From NCBI GenBank assembly GCA_049592615.1, contig JBAWGF010000099.1:4171-68170 (forward strand): a stretch of 64,000 nt of DNA, in the 5' to 3' direction. Every line of letters starts with the position of its first letter. The stretch's first letter is position 1. The translations under genes were made by a program, and so were the position numbers. The notes under the pieces are model-generated. The model was not told the origin of the DNA, made no database searches, and saw only the letters and a list, made by a program, of their open reading frames with translations. The DNA is from Palsa-295 sp049592615 (GTDB lineage Bacteria > Acidobacteriota > Terriglobia > Acidiferrales > UBA7541). Below, in pieces: positions 1 through 8,900 of this stretch.

Positions 1-950
1 AGGAAGCCGAGCGAGAGAACGAGGTAGTTCAGGAAAGTGTAATTCGCCGTGAGGATGATGCTCATCTCGAACGGCGTAACGATGCAAAAGAGGACAATTC
101 GAAAACGCCGCGGAAGAAACAGCGCCCAAACAAGTACAAGTTCGATTGCGAGGGTCAGAAATGCGGTTGAAGCGTGGAACCAGTGCGGGAATTGCTGGAC
201 GTACCAGCCGAGCCAAGTCGGGAGCGGGCCGTTCTGATAGTAGTCGTCCATCGCGGTCAACTGACGCCAGGCAAGATCGCCGCTCCGCACTTTCGCCACG
301 CCCGATTCGAAATAAATGCGGAACCATTCCCACAGCAGAAGGAAGCGGCTGATGCGCGAGGGCGCATGGGCGCGTCCCAGGCCGGGCCGGAATCCCGGTG
401 GCGCAAAGAATATGGAGATGAATCCGGCTTCGAGGAGCATGCCGTCCGATTGATAGCCGGAAAAATCCTGCGCCGCGGCGACGAAAGAAATAAAACAGAC
501 GAAACAAATCACAAGCATGCCGCGGGGCCAGAGGTTGAGAACGACCAACAAAGACGCAATCATTCCCGTGAAGCAAAGCAGCATGAGCGCGTGGTTGCTC
601 GAGTCGAGCCACAGTAAAGTGGGAGCAAACCAAAACCGTTGCGGGTGGATCGCGCCGGACACGGCTTCGAGGTAATCGCCTGCGGGAAGAATTCCATTGG
701 GGCCCATGAGACCCTTGATTTGAAACACGAGCGAGAAGAATGCGGAGAAATAAATCAGGCCGAGCGCGCGAAGAAAAATCCACCGGGGCCCGAGATGCCC
801 CGGCTGAGCAACAGGGTTGATACTGGTCTCGACGGGAATCGCCGAGGAGGAAAGGTCTGGCCTGAGCAGTGTGCCAGCTTGCGACTTCTGTGCCACGGGC
901 GTTTCCGGCCCGAGCAGCCATCTGATCGCAGTCGCCAGCCGCTCTCTCAT
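1..950 (-). CDS. Lipase maturation factor (LMF) family membrane protein, partial
   Basis: Reading the minus strand from an ATG at 950 gives an open frame of 316 codons that runs off the left edge, so the C-terminus is missing. The protein starts MRERLATAIRW and has a first hydrophobic helix around residues 59-78 (RALGLIYFSAFFSLVF), followed by MGPNGILPA, and later the block FESGVAKVRSGDLAWRQLTA with PLPTWLGWYVQQFPHWFH. These blocks are typical of lipase maturation factor proteins, polytopic membrane proteins. In animals they help lipases fold in the ER; the bacterial role is not established. It is the last visible gene of a minus-strand run after the kinase, PP2C and FHA genes, 99 nt downstream of the FHA gene, so co-transcription is plausible. 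Confidence 0.8.
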   Translation of the reverse strand, partial: MRERLATAIRWLLGPETPVAQKSQAGTLLRPDLSSSAIPVETSINPVAQPGHLGPRWIFLRALGLIYFSAFFSLVFQIKGLMGPNGILPAGDYLEAVSGAIHPQRFWFAPTLLWLDSSNHALMLLCFTGMIASLLVVLNLWPRGMLVICFVCFISFVAAAQDFSGYQSDGMLLEAGFISIFFAPPGFRPGLGRAHAPSRISRFLLLWEWFRIYFESGVAKVRSGDLAWRQLTAMDDYYQNGPLPTWLGWYVQQFPHWFHASTAFLTLAIELVLVWALFLPRRFRIVLFCIVTPFEMSIILTANYTFLNYLVLSLGF

Positions 951-1049
951 CGCCCGGCGATTATACTTGCGTCGTGGGGGCGCCGGGTCAGGATACGAAC
1001 CGAGATTCCCGGTCGCTCGACCTCCACAATGACAGCGCTTGCCGCGCCG

Positions 1050-1784
1050 TTAGTCGCGGAAGACGAACTCGAGCTGAACGCCGGCCACTTCGATGACGTC
1101 GCCGGTTGAGAGTTTCGTCGGCTTCGTGATAGGCACGCCGTTGACGCTCGGCACTTTGTCGGCCGGACCGATGTAATAGGAATTGTCTTCGCGCCGGTTG
1201 ATTTGTGCGGCGGCCTTGGGCGCGAACCAGCCCTTCAGTTTGACGGTGGCCATCGCCGATTTGCCGACGACAGTGAGCTTGTTGTTCAGGGCGTATTCAC
1301 GCTGGTCGGTCTTTCCTTTCAGCACGACGAGCGTCGGCACTTTTACGCGGCCCGGGGCCAATTGCGAGCTTTCACCACCGGCCGCAACTCTTTGGAGAAA
1401 ATCGCGGCGCTCTTTCGTGTCGAGCACGACCGTCTCGTTGATTTTGGGCGGCGCGGGGCGTGGCTGTCCACCGCCACCGTTGAAGCCGTCGAGTTCGCGC
1501 GATTCGGAAATAACGATCGTGTGTTTGCCGACAGCAACGGAATCGCCGGGCTTGAGCGTGACCATTTTCACGCGCTGGCCGTTCACGAACGTGCCATTCA
1601 AGCTGCCGAAGTCTTCGAGCATCAGTCGGCCTTCTTCGTTGAACACGCGCGCGTGGTAGTTCGACACGGCTGGATTGTCGATCACCAAGCCATTGTCCGG
1701 CGAGCGCCCAATGCTCACTTCTTTTGCTCCCACCGCAACTTCCCTCAGAATCGAATTCTCAAACTTCAGGACTAGCTTTGGCAT
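1050..1784 (-). CDS. FHA-domain protein with a second degenerate FHA-like module
   Basis: A 244-residue protein starting MPKLVLKFEN at 1784, chosen because AGGGAGGGC lies just upstream and the longer frame would overlap the phosphatase gene. Residues 24-95 form a forkhead-associated phosphothreonine-binding domain with the hallmark GRS (26-28), SNYH (41-44) and SLNG (61-64). A second, weaker FHA-like fold covers about residues 170-244 (VVGKSAMATVKLKG, then VNGVPI and GDVIEVAGVQLEF) and lacks the canonical SxxH. It sits 16 nt downstream of a PP2C phosphatase and in the same run as a Ser/Thr kinase. It is therefore probably the phospho-reader of that kinase-phosphatase pair (inference). Confidence 0.88.
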   Translation of the reverse strand: MPKLVLKFENSILREVAVGAKEVSIGRSPDNGLVIDNPAVSNYHARVFNEEGRLMLEDFGSLNGTFVNGQRVKMVTLKPGDSVAVGKHTIVISESRELDGFNGGGGQPRPAPPKINETVVLDTKERRDFLQRVAAGGESSQLAPGRVKVPTLVVLKGKTDQREYALNNKLTVVGKSAMATVKLKGWFAPKAAAQINRREDNSYYIGPADKVPSVNGVPITKPTKLSTGDVIEVAGVQLEFVFRD

Positions 1785-1800
1785 TGGAATGCCCTCCCTA

Positions 1801-2631
1801 TCAAGATGCGTCCCCGGAACCCTTGAACCATTTTCCCAAGCGGCCAATCCGTGCGAACGCGCCAACCGGCTTCGGAGCCGTATGCACGACGATGGCCGTA
1901 ATGTTGTCTCCGCCGCCGGCCTGCTTCGCGAGCTCGACCAGGTGGTCGGCGGCATCCTGCGCGTCGTCCTCGTCACCGAGAACGCCGGCGATTTGCGCGT
2001 CGGAAAGCTCGCGCGTGAGTCCGTCGGAGCAGAGCAAAATTGTGTCGCCTTCGATCACGAGCTCTTCCTCCACATCCACTTCGACTTCCGGCTCGATGCC
2101 AAGCGCGCGCAGGAGAACGCTTTGCAGATTGCTCGCACCGGCTTCCTCTTCGGTAATGACTCCGCGGCGAACCTGCTCCGCGACGAAGGAATGGTCCTCG
2201 GTGAGCTGCACGAGGTCGCTGCCGCGAAGGCGGTAGGCGCGGCTATCGCCGACATGCGAGAGCGACATCCGCTCGTCTGCGAATTGAACCGCGACGATCG
2301 TGGCGCCCATGCCATGTTGCGCAGAATCTTTCTGCGCCGCCTCGTGCACCACGCGGTTCGCCAATCGAATGGCGCTCGCAAGACGATTCGATTCTTCGGA
2401 AGCACCCTCGATGGGATTTCCTGTCAGCGGGAGCGACGGGTTCGCCCTTGCTTCGCGGCAGTGCGCGATGACGGTGTCGGTCGCGAGACGGCTCGCCACT
2501 TCGCCGGATGCCTGCCCGCCCATTCCGTCGGAGAGAACGAACAGGTTCATCTCCGGCGCCAGACGATGGCTATCCTCGTTGTTCTCGCGAACACGCCCAA
2601 CGTCAGTGCGCGCCCCGAATTCAATTTCCAT
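1801..2631 (-). CDS. PP2C-family Ser/Thr protein phosphatase
   Basis: A 276-residue soluble PP2C (PPM) phosphatase. Metal-binding motifs are all present: RENNEDS near the N-terminus, SDGMGGQASGE, DSRAYRLRG, CSDGLTRELSD and the C-terminal GGGDNITAIVV. The ATG at 2631 has GAGGAAGCG directly upstream. PP2C enzymes use two metal ions to remove phosphate from Ser/Thr residues and usually oppose a Hanks-type kinase. The kinase gene ends 32 nt upstream and an FHA gene follows 16 nt downstream, so the three likely form one signalling operon. The length (about 240-280 residues) is normal for bacterial stand-alone PP2Cs such as PrpC/Stp. Confidence 0.93.
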   Translation of the reverse strand: MEIEFGARTDVGRVRENNEDSHRLAPEMNLFVLSDGMGGQASGEVASRLATDTVIAHCREARANPSLPLTGNPIEGASEESNRLASAIRLANRVVHEAAQKDSAQHGMGATIVAVQFADERMSLSHVGDSRAYRLRGSDLVQLTEDHSFVAEQVRRGVITEEEAGASNLQSVLLRALGIEPEVEVDVEEELVIEGDTILLCSDGLTRELSDAQIAGVLGDEDDAQDAADHLVELAKQAGGGDNITAIVVHTAPKPVGAFARIGRLGKWFKGSGDAS

Positions 2632-2663
2632 CGCTTCCTCTCGACCCCAGTGTTGTCACGCTC

Positions 2664-4367
2664 CTACGGATAGACCCTCTGATTGTCGACCGGGTTTTTG
2701 TACGCGCGGACATTGTGAAAGCCTTGTGATTCGAGCCACTGCATCACGCTCGAGACCCGGCTTGCCCCAAACGGTCCGGTGAAGACGACGAAGAATTTTC
2801 CGTTGAGGTTGTGCCTTGGGATCACGATGACCGGCAACCCCAGGTCTTTGATTTTTTTCGCGACGGCCTGCGCGCGGTCTTCGCTGTCGAACCGGCCTAC
2901 CCAGAGATAGGACAGCCCCGTCTCGGGCGCCACGGAACTCGATTCCCCAAACGCTTTTTGGGCGCGTTGCTGCACGTCTTGCGGAACCGTCCCCGGAGCA
3001 GGAGTTAGAGATGCGTTCTTCGCGGGCGCGGCGGTGGTAGGAGCAGGCTTGGCCGCAGTTCGTGCGGGAGATTTTTCCGACCCCGACGGCTTCGTCTCTG
3101 CCGGTGCGAAGCTGGCGGGTTGCGCCGCGGCAACCGAGCCTCCAAATCCGAATTCCGGCGGCTTGGGCAGCGCAAGATGCTCCGGTGGCGGAAGCTGGTC
3201 CGCCGTGTCCTGAATTTCTTTCGCGTGCAAACCGCCAAGGACTGCAAGGATCAAAAGTGCTCCCATGAAAAGCCACACGAAAGGTGACGGGCGCTTGGAT
3301 TCCGGTTCGAACGTAATCGGCTGGGGTGTCAAAATCGTTGCGACATGGCGCGGATACACCGGCGGCGGAAGCGCGTTGGGAGCGGGCACCACCGGCGCGC
3401 CGGGAGAATTGATTGCGCGCTCCAATTCAGCGACGGATTGGAATCTCCGCGATGGCTCTTTCTCGAGACACTTCAAGATGGCGCGCTCGATATGGACCGG
3501 AATCGACGGCTCGACTTCGTGCGGAGGAGGCGGCGATTCGCGCATTTGTTTCAACGCGACAGCCACCGGCGTATCCGCGTGAAACGCCTGCGTGCCGGTA
3601 AACATTTCATAGAGCATCAGGCCGAGAGAGTAGATGTCGGTGCGGTAGTCCACCGGTTTCCCGGCGACCTGTTCGGGCGCCATGTAAGCCGGAGTACCGA
3701 CCATTGAGCCGGTGAGCCGCGTCGCCGCTTCCATCGAGCGCGCGATGCCGAAATCCATGATCTTCACGTTGCCCTGGCCGTCGATCATCACGTTTTCGGG
3801 CTTCAGGTCTCGGTGAACAATTCCCTGGGCGTGCGCTTCCTTCAGGCCGGAGCAAATCTGCTGCGCCACATCGATTCCTTTGCGCGGCGGAAAGCCGCCG
3901 AAGCGGTTCAGCACCGAGCGCAGACTTTCGCCTTCAACAAATTCCATCGAAGTGTAGGCGATTCCGCCGATGCGGTTGAACTCGTGCACGCGGCAAACAT
4001 TCTTGTGCGTGATCTTGCGGGCGAAGAGGAGCTCGTTCTTAAAGCGGTCCATCATCACCTGGTCAGAGGCGATTTCCGGCTTCAAAAGTTTCAACGCGAC
4101 GGTCTCGCCCGTCTCGCGGTCGCGCGCTTTGTAAACGTTGCCCATGCTACCGTGGCCCGCTTCGCCGAGAATTTCATATCGCTGGCCGAGGGCTGCAAGA
4201 GTGCCCGTGCTCAGTGTGGGATTGGCAATCGATGCCGGATTCGGTCCGGTGACGAACGAGGAGGCGTCGGGGACGTCGCTCAAGAGCACCGTGTTCTGGT
4301 GCTTCTTCGGTCCGCGGGGGTCGTCCGAACACGGAAACCCCTTATTCGAATCGTTCGGATTGGTCAT
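2664..4367 (-). CDS. Membrane Ser/Thr protein kinase with C-terminal SPOR domain
   Basis: A 567-residue protein. A kinase domain occupies about residues 64-320: glycine-rich loop GEAGHGSMG, catalytic Lys93 in VALKLLK, HRDLKPEN (185-192), DFG (205-207), GTPAYMAPEQ and RTDIYSLG. A Pro-rich linker leads to one membrane helix at about 362-381. After a further Ala/Pro-rich linker, residues about 485-560 (SYLWVGRFDSEDRAQAVAKK, then FVVFTGPFG) look like a SPOR domain, which in known proteins binds denuded peptidoglycan. The SPOR domain would face the periplasm. Hanks-type kinases more often carry PASTA repeats there, so this is an uncommon architecture. It heads the kinase-PP2C-FHA run. The SPOR call is less certain than the kinase call. 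Confidence 0.92.
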   Translation of the reverse strand: MTNPNDSNKGFPCSDDPRGPKKHQNTVLLSDVPDASSFVTGPNPASIANPTLSTGTLAALGQRYEILGEAGHGSMGNVYKARDRETGETVALKLLKPEIASDQVMMDRFKNELLFARKITHKNVCRVHEFNRIGGIAYTSMEFVEGESLRSVLNRFGGFPPRKGIDVAQQICSGLKEAHAQGIVHRDLKPENVMIDGQGNVKIMDFGIARSMEAATRLTGSMVGTPAYMAPEQVAGKPVDYRTDIYSLGLMLYEMFTGTQAFHADTPVAVALKQMRESPPPPHEVEPSIPVHIERAILKCLEKEPSRRFQSVAELERAINSPGAPVVPAPNALPPPVYPRHVATILTPQPITFEPESKRPSPFVWLFMGALLILAVLGGLHAKEIQDTADQLPPPEHLALPKPPEFGFGGSVAAAQPASFAPAETKPSGSEKSPARTAAKPAPTTAAPAKNASLTPAPGTVPQDVQQRAQKAFGESSSVAPETGLSYLWVGRFDSEDRAQAVAKKIKDLGLPVIVIPRHNLNGKFFVVFTGPFGASRVSSVMQWLESQGFHNVRAYKNPVDNQRVYP

Positions 4368-4724
4368 ATACGCCCTACTTAGGATAGACGAGCAGGGGTA
4401 GAGCGGCTATGAATCGCGGGGAACGTGTAGAGAAAGAGTATCTGGTACCTTTTTCGGGAGGTGTTGCGGCGGCACTGACAGGTGCCGCTTCGATAGGGAC
4501 CTCGATTAAATCAGTCAAAATCTGGGGTTTACTGTTCGCTTCAACGACATTGCATCCCGGAAACGGACAGGAGGGTGTCGACTGAGACAGACTGGCTTGT
4601 GCCTAAGCACTTCCTTCGCAAGAGCTTGCGCCTCTCTCGAAGCTGGAATCTAACTTGCATCGGGAACGTGGCAGTAGACATCCTACATGCAAGAGAGGTA
4701 GAACATCTACACCCCGAGGTCACT
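4368..4724. other. Intergenic region between divergent kinase and PadR operons
   Basis: About 357 bases with no convincing gene on either strand. It must hold the promoters of the kinase operon (leftward) and the PadR-permease operon (rightward), but I see no clear -35/-10 pair. The PadR open frame extends upstream to 4575, but that part shows no recognisable protein. Confidence 0.5.
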
Positions 4725-5084
4725 ATGAAGAGGCGCTACCTGAATCGGATCGAGTTGCTGCAAGGGACGCTCGACCTCCTGATCTTGCAGACCCTCCGCT
4801 GGGGTCCTCAGCACGGCTATGGCATCAGCCACGCGATCCGCGCAAACTCCGGAGACATCCTCCAGGTTGATACCGGCTCACTCTACCCGGCTTTGCACCG
4901 GCTCGAAGGCCAAGGGTGGATCTCCGCCGCGTGGAAGGTATCCGAGAACAAGCAGCGCGTCAGAGTCTATCGCCTGACGGCCGCAGGGAAAAAGCAACTG
5001 GCATCGGAACGCTCTCGATGGTCGAGGATCTCCGAAGCGATAGCCGGGATTTTGAACCCGGCGGGTCAGGAGAGCGAAGCGTGA
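4725..5084 (+). CDS. PadR-family transcriptional regulator
   Basis: A 119-residue winged-helix protein. The start MKRRYLNRIELLQGTLDLL was chosen because the PadR fold begins here; upstream in-frame residues look random. Signature blocks are LDLLILQTLRWGPQHGYGIS, SLYPALHRLEGQGWI and KRVRVYRLTAAGKKQL (KQRVRVYRL as written in the frame). PadR proteins are mostly repressors that respond to small molecules and often control adjacent transport genes. Its TGA overlaps the GTG start of the following permease gene (GTGA), so the two are translationally coupled. PadR followed directly by an ADOP permease is a common arrangement in Acidobacteria. The effector is unknown. Confidence 0.93.
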   Translation: MKRRYLNRIELLQGTLDLLILQTLRWGPQHGYGISHAIRANSGDILQVDTGSLYPALHRLEGQGWISAAWKVSENKQRVRVYRLTAAGKKQLASERSRWSRISEAIAGILNPAGQESEA

Positions 5085-7744
5085 AATTCCCACTATGGCG
5101 ACGTCAGCAGCGCTTGGAACAGCTGGACGAAGAAATCCAAAGCCATTTGGAAATGGCCGCTCGCGACCGCATGGACCGCGGCGAAAACCCGAAAAAGGCG
5201 GAGGAGTCGGCGCGCCGCGAACTCGGCAACGTGGATCTGATCAAAGGTGTCACGCGGGAGATGTGGGGATGGACTTCGCTCGAATTGCTCCTGGGGGATG
5301 TGCGCTATGGATTGCGAATGCTGCTGAGAGCGCCGGGGTTCACCACGGTCGCGGTACTGACTCTCGCGCTCGGCATCGGCGCGAATACGGCGCTGTTTTC
5401 AATCATTAACGGCGTGCTCCTCAACCCGCTCCTCTTTCCTCAGCCGGACCAGCTCGTGATGGTCCACGAGAGCAAACCGAACTTTGACCGCGGCTCGATT
5501 TCGTATCCAAATTTTCGCGACTGGCAGAAGGAGAACCACACACTCTCTTCTCTCGCCATCTTTCGAAGCACTACCTTCAGTCTGACGGGGACGGGCGAGG
5601 CCGAACAGGTGAACGCGCAATTCATTTCTTCCGATTTCTTTTCATTGCTCGGCGTGAAACCTGTCATCGGGCGCGTGTTGGCGCCGGAGGAAGATCAGGT
5701 TGGAGCGGCGGCTGTGGCGCTCATCAGCGAGGGTATGTGGAAGCGAAAGTTCGGCGCCGCTGCGGCGGTTTTGGGAAAAAGCATTACGCTCGACGGCAAG
5801 GATTACACGATCGTCGGCGTGATTCCCGCAAGCTTCCACTTGCTCACCTCGACCTTCAGCACCAGTGAGATCTACGTTCCGATCGGCCAGTGGACCAATA
5901 ACCTGCTTCTCAATCGAGGCGCCGGTCTGGGAATTCACGGGATTGGCCGGCTCAAGCCGGGAGTGGCGATCGAACAAGCGCAAGCGGACATGGATGGAGT
6001 CACGCGAAACCTGGCGGCGGCCTATCCCGATGACGATAAGGGCATCGGCGCAAAGCTCCTCCCGCTCAAGAGCGCCATGGTGGGCAGAATCCACCCGATG
6101 CTGTTCGTGCTTTTGGGCGCCGTGGGGTTCGTATTGCTGATTGCGTGCGTGAATGTCGCCAATCTTCTGCTCGCACGCTCGACCGGCCGCACGCGTGAAT
6201 TCGCGGTTCGCTCCGCGCTCGGCGCAAGCCAGGGGCGGCTCGTCCGTCAGCTCCTTACCGAAAGCATCCTGCTTGCGCTTGGCGGGGGCGGGCTCGGCCT
6301 ACTCGTGGCGAGCTGGGGCACGCGCGCGGCGCTCGGAGCCCTGCCGAGTGCCTTACCGCGCGCGGAAGAAATCTCACTGGATGCGCGAGTCTTGATTTTC
6401 ACCGCGGCGATTTCATTGCTCGGTGGAATTCTCTTCGGTCTGGTACCGGCTCTGAAGACATTGCAACCCAATTTGTTTGAAACGCTCAAGGAGGGTGGGC
6501 GCGGTGCGAGCGGCGCGCGACACCGTACGCAAGGCGTTTTTGTGCTCGTGGAAATGGCGCTGGCGCTCGTCTTATTGACCGGCGCCGGCTTGATGATCCG
6601 CAGCCTCGCCGCGCTCTGGAGCGTCAATCTGGGCTTTCGTTCCGAAAATATTCTGACGTTTAGCCTTGGACTTCTGCCGTCCTCGACCTCGGAAAGTCCG
6701 GACGCGGTTCGTGCCAACCTGCGCGAGATTGATCGTGAACTCGTTTCGACCCGAGGCATCCAAGCGGTTTCGCTTCTCTGGGGCGCGTTTCCCCTGAGCG
6801 GCGATGACGAAATGGTGTTCTGGCTTGACGGCCAGTCGCAGCCTTCGAGCCAAAGCGAAATGAACTGGGCGCTGAAGTACGTCGTGGAAGCGGATTATTT
6901 GAAGGCCATGCGAATCCCGCTCCAACGCGGCCGATTTTTCACGCCGCAGGATGACGAGCATTCACCGCTCGTGGTTGTCGTAGATGATGCATTTGCGCGC
7001 AAGTTCTTCGGCAGCGCCGATCCCATCGGCAAGCGCATCGTTTTCTCGCGGACTCCAGACAGTGATCCCGAGAAGGCGGAAATTGTGGGCGTTGTTGGAC
7101 ACGTAAAGCAGTGGGGTATCGATACGGACAGTAGGTGGTCTCTCCAGGCGCAGCTCTATATTCCGTTCATGCAGCTGGGAGATCGCGTCATGGGGATGGT
7201 GTCCACCGGCGTGGGAGTGGTCGTGCGTTCGGACGGCGCCACGCCCGCCGTTTACGATTCGGTCCGTGATGCACTGCACAGGATGAATAGCCAGCAAGTG
7301 GCGTTCGGCGCACAGACGATGGATGAAATCATCTCTGACTCTCTCGCCACGCGCCGATTTTCGATGATCCTGCTCGGTGTGTTTGCAGCGGTGGCGCTCT
7401 TGCTATCGAGTGTGGGAATTTACGGCGTCATCTCCTACGGCGTCGGCCAGCGAACCCACGAGATTGGGATCCGCCTGGCGCTCGGGGCGCGGCGCGCGGA
7501 TGTGCTGCGGCTCGTGCTGGGTGAAGGGGCGCGGCTGGCGCTTGCGGGTGTGGCGGTGGGAATTCTTGCGGCGCTCGGCTTAACGCGACTGATGTCGAAC
7601 ATGCTCTATGGCGTGAGTGCAACCGATCCGCTCACGTTTGCCGGTGTGGCTATCGTCTTGACGCTTGTCGCGCTCGCGGCGTGCTACATCCCCGCACGCC
7701 GGGCCATGCGCGTCGATCCAATCGTCGCGCTGCGCTACGAGTAG
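5081..7744 (+). CDS. ADOP-type (acidobacterial duplicated orphan permease) ABC transporter permease
   Basis: An 887-residue membrane protein from a GTG at 5081 with GGAGAG just upstream; the GTG overlaps the PadR stop. The N-terminal 60 residues (LDEEIQSHLEMAARDRMDRG) are the cytoplasmic helix typical of this family. The MacB/FtsX permease architecture then occurs twice: a helix at about 87-112 (PGFTTVAVLTLALGIGANTA) with a periplasmic domain and an FtsX core (VLLIACVNVANLLLARSTGR), then a second periplasmic domain and a second FtsX core near the end (IYGVISYGVGQRTHEIGIRL). No ATPase gene is adjacent, hence orphan. The transported substrate, if any, is unknown; MacB-like proteins couple ATP hydrolysis to periplasmic work such as efflux. 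Confidence 0.93.
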   Translation: MKFPLWRRQQRLEQLDEEIQSHLEMAARDRMDRGENPKKAEESARRELGNVDLIKGVTREMWGWTSLELLLGDVRYGLRMLLRAPGFTTVAVLTLALGIGANTALFSIINGVLLNPLLFPQPDQLVMVHESKPNFDRGSISYPNFRDWQKENHTLSSLAIFRSTTFSLTGTGEAEQVNAQFISSDFFSLLGVKPVIGRVLAPEEDQVGAAAVALISEGMWKRKFGAAAAVLGKSITLDGKDYTIVGVIPASFHLLTSTFSTSEIYVPIGQWTNNLLLNRGAGLGIHGIGRLKPGVAIEQAQADMDGVTRNLAAAYPDDDKGIGAKLLPLKSAMVGRIHPMLFVLLGAVGFVLLIACVNVANLLLARSTGRTREFAVRSALGASQGRLVRQLLTESILLALGGGGLGLLVASWGTRAALGALPSALPRAEEISLDARVLIFTAAISLLGGILFGLVPALKTLQPNLFETLKEGGRGASGARHRTQGVFVLVEMALALVLLTGAGLMIRSLAALWSVNLGFRSENILTFSLGLLPSSTSESPDAVRANLREIDRELVSTRGIQAVSLLWGAFPLSGDDEMVFWLDGQSQPSSQSEMNWALKYVVEADYLKAMRIPLQRGRFFTPQDDEHSPLVVVVDDAFARKFFGSADPIGKRIVFSRTPDSDPEKAEIVGVVGHVKQWGIDTDSRWSLQAQLYIPFMQLGDRVMGMVSTGVGVVVRSDGATPAVYDSVRDALHRMNSQQVAFGAQTMDEIISDSLATRRFSMILLGVFAAVALLLSSVGIYGVISYGVGQRTHEIGIRLALGARRADVLRLVLGEGARLALAGVAVGILAALGLTRLMSNMLYGVSATDPLTFAGVAIVLTLVALAACYIPARRAMRVDPIVALRYE

Positions 7745-7766
7745 CTGTGCCCGGCCCGAAGTGCCT

Positions 7767-8699
7767 TCAGATAGTCCGGTGACGTTTCGGCGGTTTGTGT
7801 GCGAGCGGCGCGGGCGTGGCGGCGGCCACCTGCAAAAGGCGCAGAAAAGCCTGAGCGTCGCGCGACAGGGGCCGGTGGCGCGGGTGAATGATATCGAGAT
7901 TGCGGTGCAATGGTTCCGCGTCGATGACTTCCGTGACAACGAGCTTGCCCCGCTGGATTTCCTGCGTGACGGCGATCTGCGGTAGAAAACTGAATCCCAG
8001 CTTGCGCTCGACCATGCGCTTGGCTGCCTCGATGGTTTCGACCTCGAGCACGACATTGGGAAGCAGACCCGAACGCCGGAACAAACCCTGGGTGAGCGTC
8101 CAGTCGCTCGAGCCGCGGTCGTAAAAAATCAGCGGCCACGATTCCACCTCCTCGAGCGCGACGCGCCGCTTGCGCGCCGCCGGATGCTTCGGATGGCTCA
8201 CCAGAATCAGCGGATCGTCGCGCAGCGTCATAGTCTCCACCTCCGGATGATTCAGCGAGCGGGCCACGCCGATATCGGCCTCGCCGTCCAGGACCATTTT
8301 CAGGACCTCCATCGAATTGCCCGAGCGGAGCGTGACCATGACCTTTGGATTCGCCGTCTGATAATCCTTCATCACGTCCGGCAGGAAATAGGTGCAAACC
8401 GAAAGAGCGGCTGAGACACAGAGCGCTCCGCCGGCGGAAGGCTGAAGTTCGTGGACTGCTTGCCGGGCCAAGGCGACGATTCGCAGCAGCTGCTCGGCAT
8501 GGGGGCGAAGCGCCTTGCCGGCAGGCGACAAAGAAAGACTCGCGTGCACCCGTGTGAAAAGCTTCGCGCCGAGCGAATCCTCAAGCGCCCGAATGCGCGC
8601 GCTGACGGCAGGCTGGCTCACATGGAGAGCAGCCGCGGCGCGGTGAAACCCGCCATAAGTGACGACCGCGAGAAAAGTTTCCGCTTGGTCGATTTCCAA
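7767..8699 (-). CDS. LysR-family transcriptional regulator
   Basis: A 310-residue LTTR. It starts at a TTG (8699) with a good GGAGG about six bases upstream. The N-terminal winged HTH (residues 1-60) contains FLAVVTYGGFHRAAAALHVS, QPAVSARIRALEDSLGAKLF; the C-terminal part is a periplasmic-binding-protein-like effector domain (ADIGVARSL, LGFSFLPQIAV). The effector is not recognisable. The gene is convergent with the permease (22 nt gap) and divergent from a PilZ gene, and the AT-rich gap between them carries operator-like palindromes. LTTRs usually repress themselves and activate a divergent gene, so the PilZ-aceA side is a candidate target (inference). Confidence 0.93.
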   Translation of the reverse strand: MEIDQAETFLAVVTYGGFHRAAAALHVSQPAVSARIRALEDSLGAKLFTRVHASLSLSPAGKALRPHAEQLLRIVALARQAVHELQPSAGGALCVSAALSVCTYFLPDVMKDYQTANPKVMVTLRSGNSMEVLKMVLDGEADIGVARSLNHPEVETMTLRDDPLILVSHPKHPAARKRRVALEEVESWPLIFYDRGSSDWTLTQGLFRRSGLLPNVVLEVETIEAAKRMVERKLGFSFLPQIAVTQEIQRGKLVVTEVIDAEPLHRNLDIIHPRHRPLSRDAQAFLRLLQVAAATPAPLAHKPPKRHRTI

Positions 8700-8769
8700 A
8701 GCCGCCTCCGGCGCCCGGCAAGAGCGGGCGGGTACCGGAACGATTGTACTGAAACTGATAACAATTTTC

Positions 8770-8797
8770 TATCAATTTGATAATGATAATCAGTTTG
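8770..8797. promoter_or_regulatory. Operator-like region: LysR T-N11-A palindrome overlapping a Fur-box-like sequence
   Basis: Bases 8770-8782 form a perfect 13-bp palindrome (TATCAATTTGATA) with the T-N11-A spacing of LysR-type operators. Bases 8779-8797 match the classical 19-bp Fur box (GATAATGATAATCATTATC) at 16 of 19 positions, with the first 14 identical. Both lie in the most AT-rich stretch of the region, about 70-100 bases upstream of the LysR start and about 105-130 upstream of the PilZ start. The LysR site is expected by context. The Fur-box match could be real or an AT-rich coincidence. Confidence 0.5.
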
Positions 8798-8900
8798 ACT
8801 GATTAAGTGACGCCGGTCACAATGAGCCATCTTTGCTACGCGAGTCGGCCCGCGAGCGAAGGGAGCTGCGAGTAGAGGCTGAGGGAAAAGGAGACGGCCA

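Noticed and set aside
49..352. Short Arg-rich plus-strand frames near the left edge
   Set aside because: They lie antisense to the LMF gene and lack ribosome-binding sites or recognisable protein features.
174..1109. Plus-strand open frames over the lipase maturation factor gene
   Set aside because: The minus strand gives a coherent multi-helix LMF protein that runs off the edge. The plus frames are Arg-rich and motif-free.
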